The translations under genes were made by a program, and so were the position numbers. A stretch of 27,747 nucleotides of DNA from Bifiguratus adelaidae (lineage: Eukaryota; Mucoromycota; Endogonomycetes; Endogonales), in NCBI GenBank assembly GCA_002261195.1, contig MVBO01000172.1, positions 1 to 27,747 of the forward strand. Direction: 5' to 3'. The notes below the pieces were generated by a model. That model saw only the letters and a program-made list of their open reading frames with translations, was not told the DNA's origin and searched no databases. How positions within the stretch are numbered: position 1 is the first letter of the stretch; the number at the start of each line of letters is the position of its first letter. Positions 18,548-27,747 of this stretch are shown one piece after another.

Positions 18548-21500
18548 ATGAGTCATAACGGCCGCAAGTCATCTGGAGGGCCGTCTTTCCTCTCACGTTT
18601 CAATATTGCTGGCAAGTCCAAATCATCAACGACCGGTACGACATCTCATCTGTCACCGGGATCGTGGTCAGCTCACGACCTTGACACCTCAGTGAGGAGT
18701 ACGGGGTCAAACTTAGCGGGTCCGACGCTCAACGACGGACGATGGAGGAAGGACTCGGGTAATGACCCATACGGGCGCAAAAGGAACAACTCTGCAAAGT
18801 CGTCGCCGAATCTGGTGCTTCCGTCGCTCATCGGTGAGGGAGCAGGGTCAACAGGTCCTTCATGGTCTCCAGCATCGCAAAAGGAGCAGGATAGGCATGT
18901 TCCATCTGCGTCGCCATACTATAACGGTCGATTAGGCGGGAAGGGCAGTGAAAGGACACAGCGACCTCACATTCCCCATTTTCACTCAAATCAGCCGATA
19001 GAGTATACACACGCGCATAGATCAATATCACAGCCGGATGACCTCAATGCCGATAACACACGGCTTCCTCGTCAGGCGAAGCAATCACTTCCAAGCCAAG
19101 CTCGTCCACAGGGGATATTGGACAATCGGCTGCTTTCACCGTCGCAGGTACACCGTCCATCTGCAAGGGACTATCGTGGTGGTATCTTTAGCGATGCGGA
19201 AGTTGAGGGAAACCGCCATCGCCATGTCTCCGGAGTGCGTCGCTCTGATTTCGAGGAATTTCTGGAGGATGATGAAAGATGGACAGAAGACAACTTGCCA
19301 CATGTGAGTATATAGTTATTATTGCACATTGCATATACTGACTAACGTCCGCAGAAATCCGAGCGGGGTCTAAGTCGCTTCCTGAAAATCATTTCCGCAA
19401 AGGTAGGTGTTGGCATGGCCATAACTCTGCACACAATCGGTGTTCTTATCGACCCCCATGCCATTTTTCAAAAGCAGAATACATCAATAGACACTGAGCG
19501 GCCTCAATCGGTTCGTGCACCCTACGGTGCTTTTGCAGACATTCCCGTCACACCTAAACCTTCTAAATCTGCTTCCTATCAAACCTACCTTAATTCACGC
19601 CCTGTTCGCGCTCCCAGCGATGGCAATCTCGTCTTTGACCAGATCGATACGATATCTTTGCAAACAGTGACAAAAAATCCAGTTGATGAACCAGCAATGG
19701 TAGAAGTCCAGCCTTGGGCAGAGCCACTCGAAAATAATCAAGTCAAGGAAGTTCGGCGCCGCTACTCTTTATACAGTACCTTCGGTAATCGTTTGAGCGC
19801 CGATTCCGTCTACAGCGTCAATGAGGCTCCTGTCGCCAACGCATTCTTGCCTGGGGACGAGGACACCGAATTTCAGGATCTGGGTGATGATTTGTCCATA
19901 CGAGCAATGAACTACCCGGACGATATGGATATCCAATATTCGAAAGGCATCAGTGGTGGCGTCGACGGTATCATTCTGGAAGAGGAAGACGGATTGGCCG
20001 GCAGTGAAAGTTTACAAGACAGTGGCCAGAACTCCGACGGAGCCAATATTGATGATGGAAATGCTTCCATTTCTAGCGATTCTGACCCCGCTGATGAAGA
20101 CGACGATGATATATTTGTTGACGCGATGGATGGTCATTTATCTCCTTCCATCAGTAGTGATATTCAGGCATCTATGAAGGACACTGAAGTAGAGCCAGCC
20201 ACACTATTACCGGAAGACGATGTGAAGGTGCAGCAAGCCGTAGTGGACCCACTTGCTAGTGGCGCCGATATCCAGCGGACCCTATCGTTAGGAAAGAGAA
20301 GGTCAAGCGGTGCAGAACAGTTCCTTCACTACAGTACCGACATTTCAAAGTCTGCTAAAAGAAGGTCTGCTGAAAACGCCAATTCTTCGCCGACGAGAAG
20401 CAAAAGACAGTCAACGCATGATCGCACAACAGACACTTTGACAAAGAGACTGAGCGGAGGACACTATGGCAGCGCAGGTGGCTTGATTATCAGCACACTA
20501 CCGAATTCGAAACGAAGATCAATGGGGCCTGCGGAACTTATAAATTCAGCCTCTTCACCTGACGGATTCCGGTCGTTTTCTTGGGAACGTTCCTATGGGG
20601 GTGAACAAGATGGATCGAAATCAGATACAGCAGGAAAGCGTCGATCTGGCTATCAAAGCAGACGAAGAAGCCGCAATATACCATCAAATCGATGGAGCAC
20701 GAACTTGGAAGACCTGCAAGGACTGGGAGAGACTTTTCTACTGATGGAGGGTCTTAATGCAGCTGAGCGTGAGCAGCAACGAGCTCCAAGTCCTTTGCAT
20801 AGCGTCGTAAATGCAGATACAAAGGAAGAAGAGTTGCTATCGCATGCTGAAGAGGACATGCCAATGGTTGAAAGCGCAGAGAAAGTCGTCGAAGGAGCAC
20901 AGCCTTTAGGAGAAAGAATACCGTCTGCCACTGTCATGTCACCATCTACACACCTGCCCGCACAGGATGTCAGTCTCTCACCGTCTCATAGCAGCCAACA
21001 ACCATCCATTCGCACTCGTACACCATCTCCCAATCCCCCACCTTCACTTGGTGAGGAAGCAATAGACGACACACCATTTTCTCAATCCATACATGAGGAA
21101 TTTTCAAAGTTGCATCTTGACGTCGTCGATTCACTCTTTCTTAAGAAAATTGAACCGACAGAAGATAAACTCCGACCTCCCCGATCTTCCCAACCTGCAG
21201 GACAGGACGAGCTGGTTGCTTCAACCGAGCTCGAAAAGGCTGCTAAAGTCGCTCAATTATGCTGGTCAGGAGGCCATGAGGAATTTACTCGTGGTAACGG
21301 TATCGCGCAATATCTCGGTCAAGACAACGAATTCAATCGCATGGTGTTACGTGCATACATGAAATATTTCAATTTTCGTCGTCTGCGTGTAGATTTAGCG
21401 TTCAGGCGCTTATGCCAAAAATTATATTTCAAAGCAGAGTCGCAAGAGATTGATCGCATTCTTCAAGGCTTCGCTGAGCGATATTTGGAATGCAACCCCA

Positions 21501-23235
21501 ACTGTATTTTCGGCGACACGGACACAGTACACGCGGTCAGCTACTCTTTGTTGTTGCTCAACACGGATCTTCACGTAGTAACCGGGAACAACAAGATGAC
21601 TCGCTCAGCGTTCATCCGGAATACAATGCACACCATCATGGCACAAAGAGGCGAACGCAACGGGGAACAAGCCTCAACGTTGTCGCCCGAAAGCCATCCA
21701 AAGAAGGTGCACCGTAGACGGAGTATCCGCGATCGGAAAATCGACGACGGAGATCCATTGTCGAGACCGGAAGACCACGAATTGCATGCGCAACTTCGAG
21801 AGATATATAGTGCTATTAAAAATGAACAGATTTTGCAGCCAATCACTAACCGGCATAATCCGCGAATATCCATTGTCCACACAAACAGCGCGCCGGAAAT
21901 TTCAAATTGGGACGAAGACAAGGGAAAGGCCTCTGAATCTGAAAGTATTGGTCGCATGGGCGCATTGAAGCGTGGGGTCGGATCGATTGTGAAACGCCCA
22001 ATGAGCATGATCAATCCCGATACGACACATGATATTGCGCCTCATCGCCGAATACAGTCAGACCAATCGGGCAACCCATCAAGCAGATTCGCTTCACGCT
22101 CCTCTAGCGAGTCGCCTTACTTGGAGCCCCTTTCGCGAAATGGCAGGTCCCTCGATCTCAATCCCTCTTCCACACCGAACCTGAGTACCGACAGCCGACC
22201 ACCATTCCACAAGGAGGGTTTCGTTGTGCGCAAGCATCTCCTGGAAGGTGCTGGCGTAAAGGCGAAGCACCGGGAGTGGAAGGAGTGCTACCTGGTTGTC
22301 GATCAGGGTAGCCTGAAAATGTTCGCTTTAGACACGGGAATGCGAGAAGCTGGCAATCGTCGCAGCATCCTACGAAGTCATACGGCCTCTTCACTTACTA
22401 GCACCGGCAAATTGTCCAGTGGCATGATGGCGGGACAGCTCATGGCAGAAATTGAGCTACATCACACTCTCTCCAATGCCTTACCTCCTCCGGGTTATAA
22501 TCGTCAAAGACCTTTTGTCTTTGTCGTGCAACAGCCAAACGGCGGTGTTTACCTATTCCAAGTCCCTGTTCAATCACAGATCAAAGATTGGGTTTCCACT
22601 TGCAATTATTGGGCGGCAAGGTCCAGCAAGGAACCCCTGGCGGGTGGCGTGAGCAACATGGAGTACGGCTGGAGCACAGATCTGGATCGAGAAGAAGGTT
22701 TGGGGCTACTTAACGCTCCTCAACCTGACAACAAGCAAGTTTATGAATGGCGTCCGCCTGTACCGCCAACGATACCCAGCACACTAAGCGAGGAAGAACA
22801 GTTGGCGGCGCTCACCGAATATGTACACACGACTGGTCATGCCATGGACGAGCACACGACATTGAAACAACGTGTGCAATCAAGAGTAAGTACTCCAGCA
22901 CAATGCGCTAGCATAGATTGACATCTTTGCAGTATCCTCCTCGTCATCCGGCGCACGCTCGAGCGCTCCAAAACTGGGAAAACAAATTACAATATCTACT
23001 TCACGAATTCATCAAATACCAAAACTATTGCGACATCATTGAGAAAGCGGTTGCCCTCAGAGCTACAGAAACAGAGTCGCAGAAGCACAATGTGCGATTC
23101 TCTGAAGACGTGGAAGATAAGAGCAACTCACCGACGTCTGGCACGTCTTCTAAAGCAAGATTACGGCTCGCATTGTCCACCATCTCTACCATCGCAGAAG
23201 ACGAGGCTATTCAGCAGATTGTGAGACAGTATTAA
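18548..23235 (+). CDS. Sec7 and PH domain Arf guanine-nucleotide exchange factor (EFA6/Yel1-like)
   Basis: Exons 18548-19303, 19355-22885 and 22933-23235; introns of 51 nt (GTGAGT...CGCAG) and 47 nt (GTAAGT...TGCAG). The full model is 1529 aa. A third intron at 19403-19477 (AAG|GTAGGT...AAGCAG, 75 nt, in frame without stops) is possible and would give 1504 aa. The first 850 or so residues are Ser/Arg-rich and disordered. The Sec7 domain spans about 870-1010: IAQYLGQDNEFNRMVLRAY, the glutamic-finger helix FKAESQEIDRIL, RYLECNPN, LLLLNTDLH and KMTRSAFIRN. This is the EFA6 (Arf6 exchange) form. A PH domain spans about 1200-1345 (HKEGFVVRKHLLEGAG, WKECYLVVDQGSLKMF), then a helical tail (ALQNWENKLQYLLHEFIKYQ). 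It activates Arf6/Arf3-type GTPases at the plasma membrane, acting in endocytosis and polarity. It is probably unrelated to the adjoining sugar cluster. Confidence 0.93.
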
Positions 23236-23397
23236 ACTGGCTTTGGCTAGTCTTTTGGCGCCGTTAATCCATCGGTACATACCCCAATTATGTTATAGAC
23301 GATACTCTTATTACCAAATGTACGTATTGTTTTATACAGCCAATCTATGGCGAGGTTAATCAGTGAAGGTTATTATATACATGCAAGTCGTCCCCGT
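23236..23397. other. Convergent 3' region, Arf exchange factor / NAD kinase
   Basis: 162 bp, AT-rich, between two facing stop codons. It must hold both polyadenylation regions. No gene is seen. Confidence 0.4.
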
Positions 23398-25487
23398 CTA
23401 TTTCTTTGAAGGTTTTGGACGTATCTCTTCGTCCTTCCAGCCTTCGAATCCATCTGTGCCCGAGTCCTCTGGTGGTGCGTGATGGTGCGGCAAGCGCAAA
23501 TACTTCCCCGTAAAGCTAGAAAGCCGTCGAGGATGAGGCACCATGAGCTGATTAGGTGCATCCCCATCCTGTTGCCACTCATCGTCCGATATTGTCTCGT
23601 CACTCTCCTCATCACTCTGTGAGAGGTCCATGTCATTGAAACGATAGACTGTCGGTCCCATGGTGGCAAAGACCTCTTCAAGGCCTTCAGACGAAGATAG
23701 AGACGACGTAGACGACTGTCGATTGTTGAGAGGGCCGGGCTTCCTTGGCGAAGAGGAGGAGTTCGTCCGATGCGGTTGATCACGTTTCGTTTTAGTGGAG
23801 TAAGCATAATCGTTTTCCGCCCTTTTCTCTACGAAGGCATAGCTCTTTTGACGTATGCGATCATTCCATTTGAGCGACTTGCTCAAGCTTTTGAACCAGT
23901 CTTTGCTTTGATCTTCAGCACAAACTGTAGGGAAAGGCGTAGAGCCTGCTGTTATCTTCATGTGATCTCCCTGACGAAGCTCCACCCGACCGCGTCCGTC
24001 AAATGACGCCCAGGCTGTGGAACGTGAGCCGAATGGGACACAAACGCGAAGGTCCATGGAGTCTGGAAGTAACATCGGACGGAAAGAGAGTGTATGGGCA
24101 CATAATGGTGTGATTAGAATAGCGGGTATCTCTGGATGCGTGAGTGAGCCTCCGGCGGAGAGCGAATAAGCCGTTGAGCCTGTCGGAGTGGCAATTGCCA
24201 GGCCGTCTGCTTGTACTGTCGTCAAATGCTGATCGTCGCCAAATAATTCGAGCATTGACATTGACGAGGAAGGCCCTCGATCAATGACGACCTCATTCAG
24301 GACTTCGAAAGTTTCCTCCGGATAGGTGGTATAGCATGGCAAAGACTCCATCGAGTCTTGATCGTGAACACGAGAACCATTGGGTGAAGATTGCTGGTGA
24401 CTTCTCTGGGTTTCCTTGGCGTATACTTGTGCCATGGGATCCATCTCGGGGCCATCGCCATCTGGTGTTATGCCCGCAGCCTCCAGATTCTCGCAAGGAC
24501 CCCAATCCCCGACGTAGGATGTTGCCGACTTCTTGCTCCTTCTAACTTGACGCAGCCTGACTCTATACTGCCCGTCTGCTGAGCTATGGCTGCTCTTCGT
24601 GCATCGGTAAATGGTGCATGTCAGCCGCATTCTAAGCGTAATGTTGACACCACGCTCAATGACCTTGTCAATGTGGTGTTGATACTTCGCAAAATCAAAA
24701 GGAGTGAGAAAGCCCAGCGATCCGAGATGAAATGACATGACCGGTGGAACTGTCCGCTGGAAAAGCCATGATGCAAAGAGAACTGTACCATCTCCGCCAA
24801 GCTACGGCAAAATATAAGTCAAGCTGACTCAAAGCTGCCTCTTGCATACTTACCGTGATGACAAAGTCAAATAGAGAACTGTTGTCACGGCAAAGTTCGG
24901 GCGTCCAAAACTTCAAATGGGTTTCAACAACGCTATGCTTTTCTAGAATGTCGGTATATTGGAATCGCCGAGATTTCTGGAGCTTGGAGTCAACGTAGCT
25001 AAAGGAGAATCGGATGAGTGAGCGATAAGTTCCCAGGTAGAAACACGATCCATCCCACATACACAATTAACCCATTCTCAACACCATATCTCGGCCTTGT
25101 CATGAGCCATAGCACCAGATCTCGCGTTTTGCTGACAAGCGCCTTATCTCCAGGTTTCGTAATGATCAACACAGACTGCGGTTGATCCCACTTTATCTTT
25201 GCGGTCCCTACAACAAGCATGAATAACTGTCCAACCAAGACCGCATCTCCGTGGCGGGCCGTATTGCAGAATAACGACTTACGAATCTTGCGAGAGGCCT
25301 CTCTGACCACCTCTGCGGTATCTACAAGCTGTGATGTATATGACTTTGCGGTGGATGTTCCCGTTGACTGAGAACTGCCCGACTTTGTTGAGACCGAGCT
25401 CAGTGATGGGTCTGCGAGCCAAGCAGGCCCCTTTTCAAAGTCCAGCCGATCGGCCTCCTTGGCCACCAGGTCTAGAGGACTGGACAT
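23398..25487 (-). CDS. NAD(+) kinase (ATP-NAD kinase)
   Basis: Four exons, 25283-25487, 25063-25207, 24854-24998 and 23398-24801, and three introns: 25208-25282 (75 nt), 24999-25062 (64 nt) and 24802-24853 (52 nt). All are GT-AG. The product is 632 aa. It phosphorylates NAD(H) with ATP to make NADP(H). Family signatures: VLIITKP near residue 81, the GGDGT motif at 167-171 restored exactly by the third join, FHLGSLGFLTPFDF, NEVVID near 334-339, ATPTGSTAYSLSAGG near 369-383, and FRPMLLPDS. An insert of about 100 residues between ITLRMRLTC and FEVLNEVV is low in complexity, as in many fungal members. The C-terminal 180 residues are Ser/Asp-rich and probably regulatory. There is no clear mitochondrial presequence, so a cytosolic (Utr1-like) enzyme is more likely than a mitochondrial one. 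Confidence 0.95.
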
Positions 25488-25504
25488 GACTCTACAAGGA
25501 CCAA

Positions 25505-25575
25505 GGTCCTATCAAGGTCAAAAGAAAGAACAGAGATATAGAGAGAGAATGAGAGAGGGAGTGCGAGATACACGA
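25505..25575 (-). promoter_or_regulatory. CT-rich leader/promoter tract of the NAD kinase gene
   Basis: A long purine run on the plus strand (agagatatagagagagaatg and more) is a pyrimidine tract in the direction of NAD kinase transcription, 20-90 bp before its ATG at 25487. CT-rich tracts are common at fungal start regions. Confidence 0.4.
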
Positions 25576-25642
25576 GCAATATATGCGCTCAGGATAAATC
25601 ATCCATGACGTGTACAGTACCCGATTGCCGACAAATGCGCGC

Positions 25643-26947
25643 TTAAATGACGCGGTACATGTGGATATGCTCCAAGTCTTCGTCATCCTCGCTTGGGGTA
25701 GGCATTTGCACGGGGAAGAGCCAACGTTTTGTCATATCCGATGGGAGACCAGCTGCCGATAATTGCTCTTCTAGGGCGGGGATGGTGATGATAATGGCGC
25801 CAGGTTTCTTCGATGTCTCGGTTTTCAAGTAATTCCATATCTCTCGTTGCTTCTGTACATCGGCAAAGAATTGGAACACATTGTTCATGATGATAATGTC
25901 GGCTTGAGCAATGACCTCTGGGACCTTCAATATGTCATCGCGGATAATCTGAGAGAACTAATTAGTCCAAATGAAACCCCCCGACTTGCCCCACTTGCCT
26001 TTATTCTATCGTTGAGTTGGTATTTTTCAACCATCTTCTCTTGAAGGTCGCAGAAAAAGGGGCTCAATTCGACTCCGATCAATGTTTTTGCATCGCTAAA
26101 GAGGTAGCCCTATACACAATGTGAGTTGCTGATACGTTAAAAGAGAATGACTTACACTGTACAAGACTGCGCCAGTTCGAGACCCGATATCAAGGATAAC
26201 CTTTTCCTTGAGCGTTTTGCTTACGGCTTTGCGAAGCGCTTTTCTAAAGATATACTGCAATTGAGGTACGGAGGCAGAATGCGAAATAAAATCTAAGGGA
26301 CGCTCATTAGCCTACGGTGTTATTCGCACATTCGATCGCATACTTAGAGGCTTGGTATCATGACTACCACATTTTAAGCAATAGTTCCTCGACATTTTGC
26401 CTTGATCACAGAGATCATCAATGGCATCGTCATCGTAGAGGAAAGCGTCGACGTGAACGGTATTCTGCTCGGTGTAATCGTGAAACTGGCATACAGGTTA
26501 GCGCGAACTCCATTGCCAAGGACATGACGTACATCTTCTGTTTCGGGAATGGTGATCGTTTCGTCTGGCGCTTGGGCTGTGACCGGCAATGTCTCTCGAA
26601 GGTCGGCAATAATCTCGTTCAATCTATGGGCTTGCTCTGGCAAATTCGTTGGCCGCTGTCTTTTACGTCTCGCCTCTTGTTTCATGACTTCGACCATATC
26701 TGGCCATTGACCATCGGAGTCGTGATCGGAAAGGTCACTGGCCCATTGTCCATCCACTTGATCTATCGTAGCGTGATTGAGTTTCTGATCTGTTCCAAAA
26801 AAAGTCACCTTTCGCATACATACCAAACACACCACCGACAAACTCTTTGAAATACTCTCTCTCGTCCTTGTCCAGTGTTGTCAGGATCTGCATAAACTTG
26901 TCCTGTGCCCTTTCGAACGCCTCTTTTCGTTCTCGCTTGTTTGACAT
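25643..26947 (-). CDS. SAM-dependent methyltransferase-like protein, conserved uncharacterised family
   Basis: Six exons: 26824-26947, 26533-26762, 26344-26485, 26156-26292, 25999-26109 and 25643-25948, giving 349 aa. Introns are 61, 47, 51, 46 and 50 nt; the last (25949-25998) is GC-AG. The N-terminus is helical and charged. Residues 119-166 form a distinctive block: HVDAFLYDDD, then SRNYCLKCGS with Cys154 and Cys157 as a possible metal knuckle. FISHSASVPQLQYIF follows, then a Rossmann methyltransferase core: motif I VILDIGSRTGAVLY (about 197-210), the acidic SAM-ribose residue in GVELS (Glu225), IIIMNNVFQFF (motif IV region), and a strand pair IIITIPALEE and HIHMYRVI at the end. I recall similar proteins in animals and protists without an assigned substrate, but could not check. 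The acceptor is unknown. The start lies 35 bp from that of the divergent carrier gene. Confidence 0.85.
25949..25998 (-). other. GC-AG intron in the methyltransferase-like gene
   Basis: On the minus strand the exon ends ATAAAG, the intron begins GCAAGTGGGG and ends TTCTCTCAG. The GT dinucleotides just downstream give the wrong phase, whereas GC-AG joins LNDRIK to IIRDDILK, the expected run after the SAM-ribose strand. The donor context AG|GCAAGT is identical to that of the reductase intron. Confidence 0.88.
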
Positions 26948-26982
26948 GCTGAAAAGTTGTCCCTTTTAGGCAACGCTTTGAC
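26948..26982. promoter_or_regulatory. 35-bp divergent start region, methyltransferase / carrier
   Basis: Only 35 bp separate the two ATGs. The region is tgctgaaaag through caacgctttgac with no clear TATA box. The two genes probably share one bidirectional promoter. Confidence 0.4.
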
Positions 26983-27747
26983 ATGTCTATCGACTGGCTT
27001 AACCTCTATGCTTCCAGTGTTGCTGCTATAGCTGCACGATTGGCCACACACCCTCGTAAGTGATGGCACATACCTAATGTCACCGTCTCAACATTAGCAG
27101 TGGATACCCTGAAAACACGGCTACAGGCTTCATCACAAACCTTGGGTCAACAGACGCTATTATCGACCGTAAACGATGTCCTCAAACATGAGACACCCTT
27201 GGCTTTCTATCGCGGACTACCAGTAGCACTCGTATTTTCCGTTCCCGCGCTTTCCACCTACCTCACCACCTACGATAAATCCAAGATTTACATTGATGCT
27301 CACTCACATCTCGACAAAACCAGTGTCTGGAATCACCTTGCGGCAGGTTGCGTCGCAGAAGTGGTGAGCGGTGTGTTTTGGACACCCATGGAAGTGCTCA
27401 AGAACAGGCTGCAAACAGACTCGATGCATTACAGTTTCATTCCAACTTCTCCTTCGTCCTCGGCAAACACACTAGCGGCCAGCAAGCAGGAACTTACATC
27501 GAAGAAGACGATGGCATTGGCACGCGAAATCTATGCTGAAGAAGGCCTGTATGGCTTTTACAAAGGTTACTTTGTGACATTGGCCGTCTTTGTGCCGTAT
27601 ACCATGATTTATTTTGCCTGTTACGAGAAGCTGAAACTGATAGCGCAACAGTATTACAAGGATCAGCAACCCAATACCGTCGCGATACCCACCCAAGATT
27701 ACGTCTTGCCATTCCACGCCTACCTATTATGCTCTGCCATCTCCTGC
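26983..27747 (+). CDS. Mitochondrial carrier (SLC25) family protein, 3' end outside window
   Basis: Exon 1 is 26983-27055 and exon 2 runs from 27101 past the right edge. The intron 27056-27100 (45 nt) has donor GTAAGT and acceptor TTAGCAG; using this AG rather than the one three bases earlier gives HPLDTLKTRLQ, the canonical PxDxxKxRxQ signature of repeat 1. Repeat 2 shows TPMEVLKNRLQ followed by an inserted Ser/Thr-rich loop and GLYGFYKGYFVTLAVFVPYTMIYFACYEK. FYRGLPVALVFSVPALSTYLTTYD closes repeat 1. Repeat 3 lies beyond the edge. The family exchanges metabolites across the inner mitochondrial membrane. The substrate cannot be assigned. Confidence 0.9.

Noticed and set aside
1-27747. tRNA or rRNA genes, CRISPR arrays, transposon ends
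   Set aside because: None was recognised on either strand by eye; weak tRNA-like arms would need a dedicated search to exclude.

Overview
The window is nuclear DNA of a filamentous fungus. Protein genes are broken by very short introns (about 45-75 nt) with GTAAGT/GTATGT-type donors. There is a Zn2Cys6 transcription factor, a fungal sugar porter, a eukaryotic ribosomal protein (eL13), an EFA6/Yel1-type Arf exchange factor, a eukaryotic NAD kinase and a mitochondrial carrier. The look of eL13 and the intron style suggest an early-diverging lineage such as Mucoromycota, but that is only an impression from sequence memory. Genes are tightly packed, with divergent starts 35-53 bp apart and convergent stops 21 bp apart.

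Left block (1-6546): a partial PLD/HKD-type phosphodiesterase gene (minus, runs off the left edge), an intergenic region of about 0.8 kb with palindromic elements, the 60S ribosomal protein L13 gene (plus), and a long low-complexity protein (minus) that carries four regularly spaced Gly/Ala-rich hydrophobic segments.

Central block (6891-18494), the most interesting part: an aldo/keto reductase (minus), a GH78-like (alpha-L-rhamnosidase-type) six-hairpin glycosidase (plus), a broken secreted serine hydrolase of the beta-lactamase/penicillin-binding fold (plus, pseudogene), a heavily decayed cytochrome P450 (plus, pseudogene that has lost its haem loop), a sugar porter (minus), a second GH78-like paralogue (plus) and a Zn2Cys6 regulator (minus). 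I read this as a glycoside-uptake and hydrolysis cluster: the porter imports a small glycoside, the two intracellular GH78-like enzymes cleave it, the reductase handles the released sugar or aglycone, and the regulator controls the set. The porter/GH78-B divergent promoter holds a two-plus-two array of CCG/CGG half-sites suited to a Zn2Cys6 protein. The two decayed genes suggest a once larger pathway has been cut back.

Right block (18548-27747): the Sec7+PH Arf exchange factor (plus), NAD kinase (minus, five-part gene model with four introns), a six-exon methyltransferase-like gene of a conserved but, to my knowledge, uncharacterised family (minus), and a mitochondrial carrier (plus, runs off the right edge). 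Two introns, one in the reductase and one in the methyltransferase gene, must be GC-AG introns because only that donor keeps the reading frame.

All exon joins were derived by eye from splice consensus, frame and family motifs; none has been tested against transcripts.
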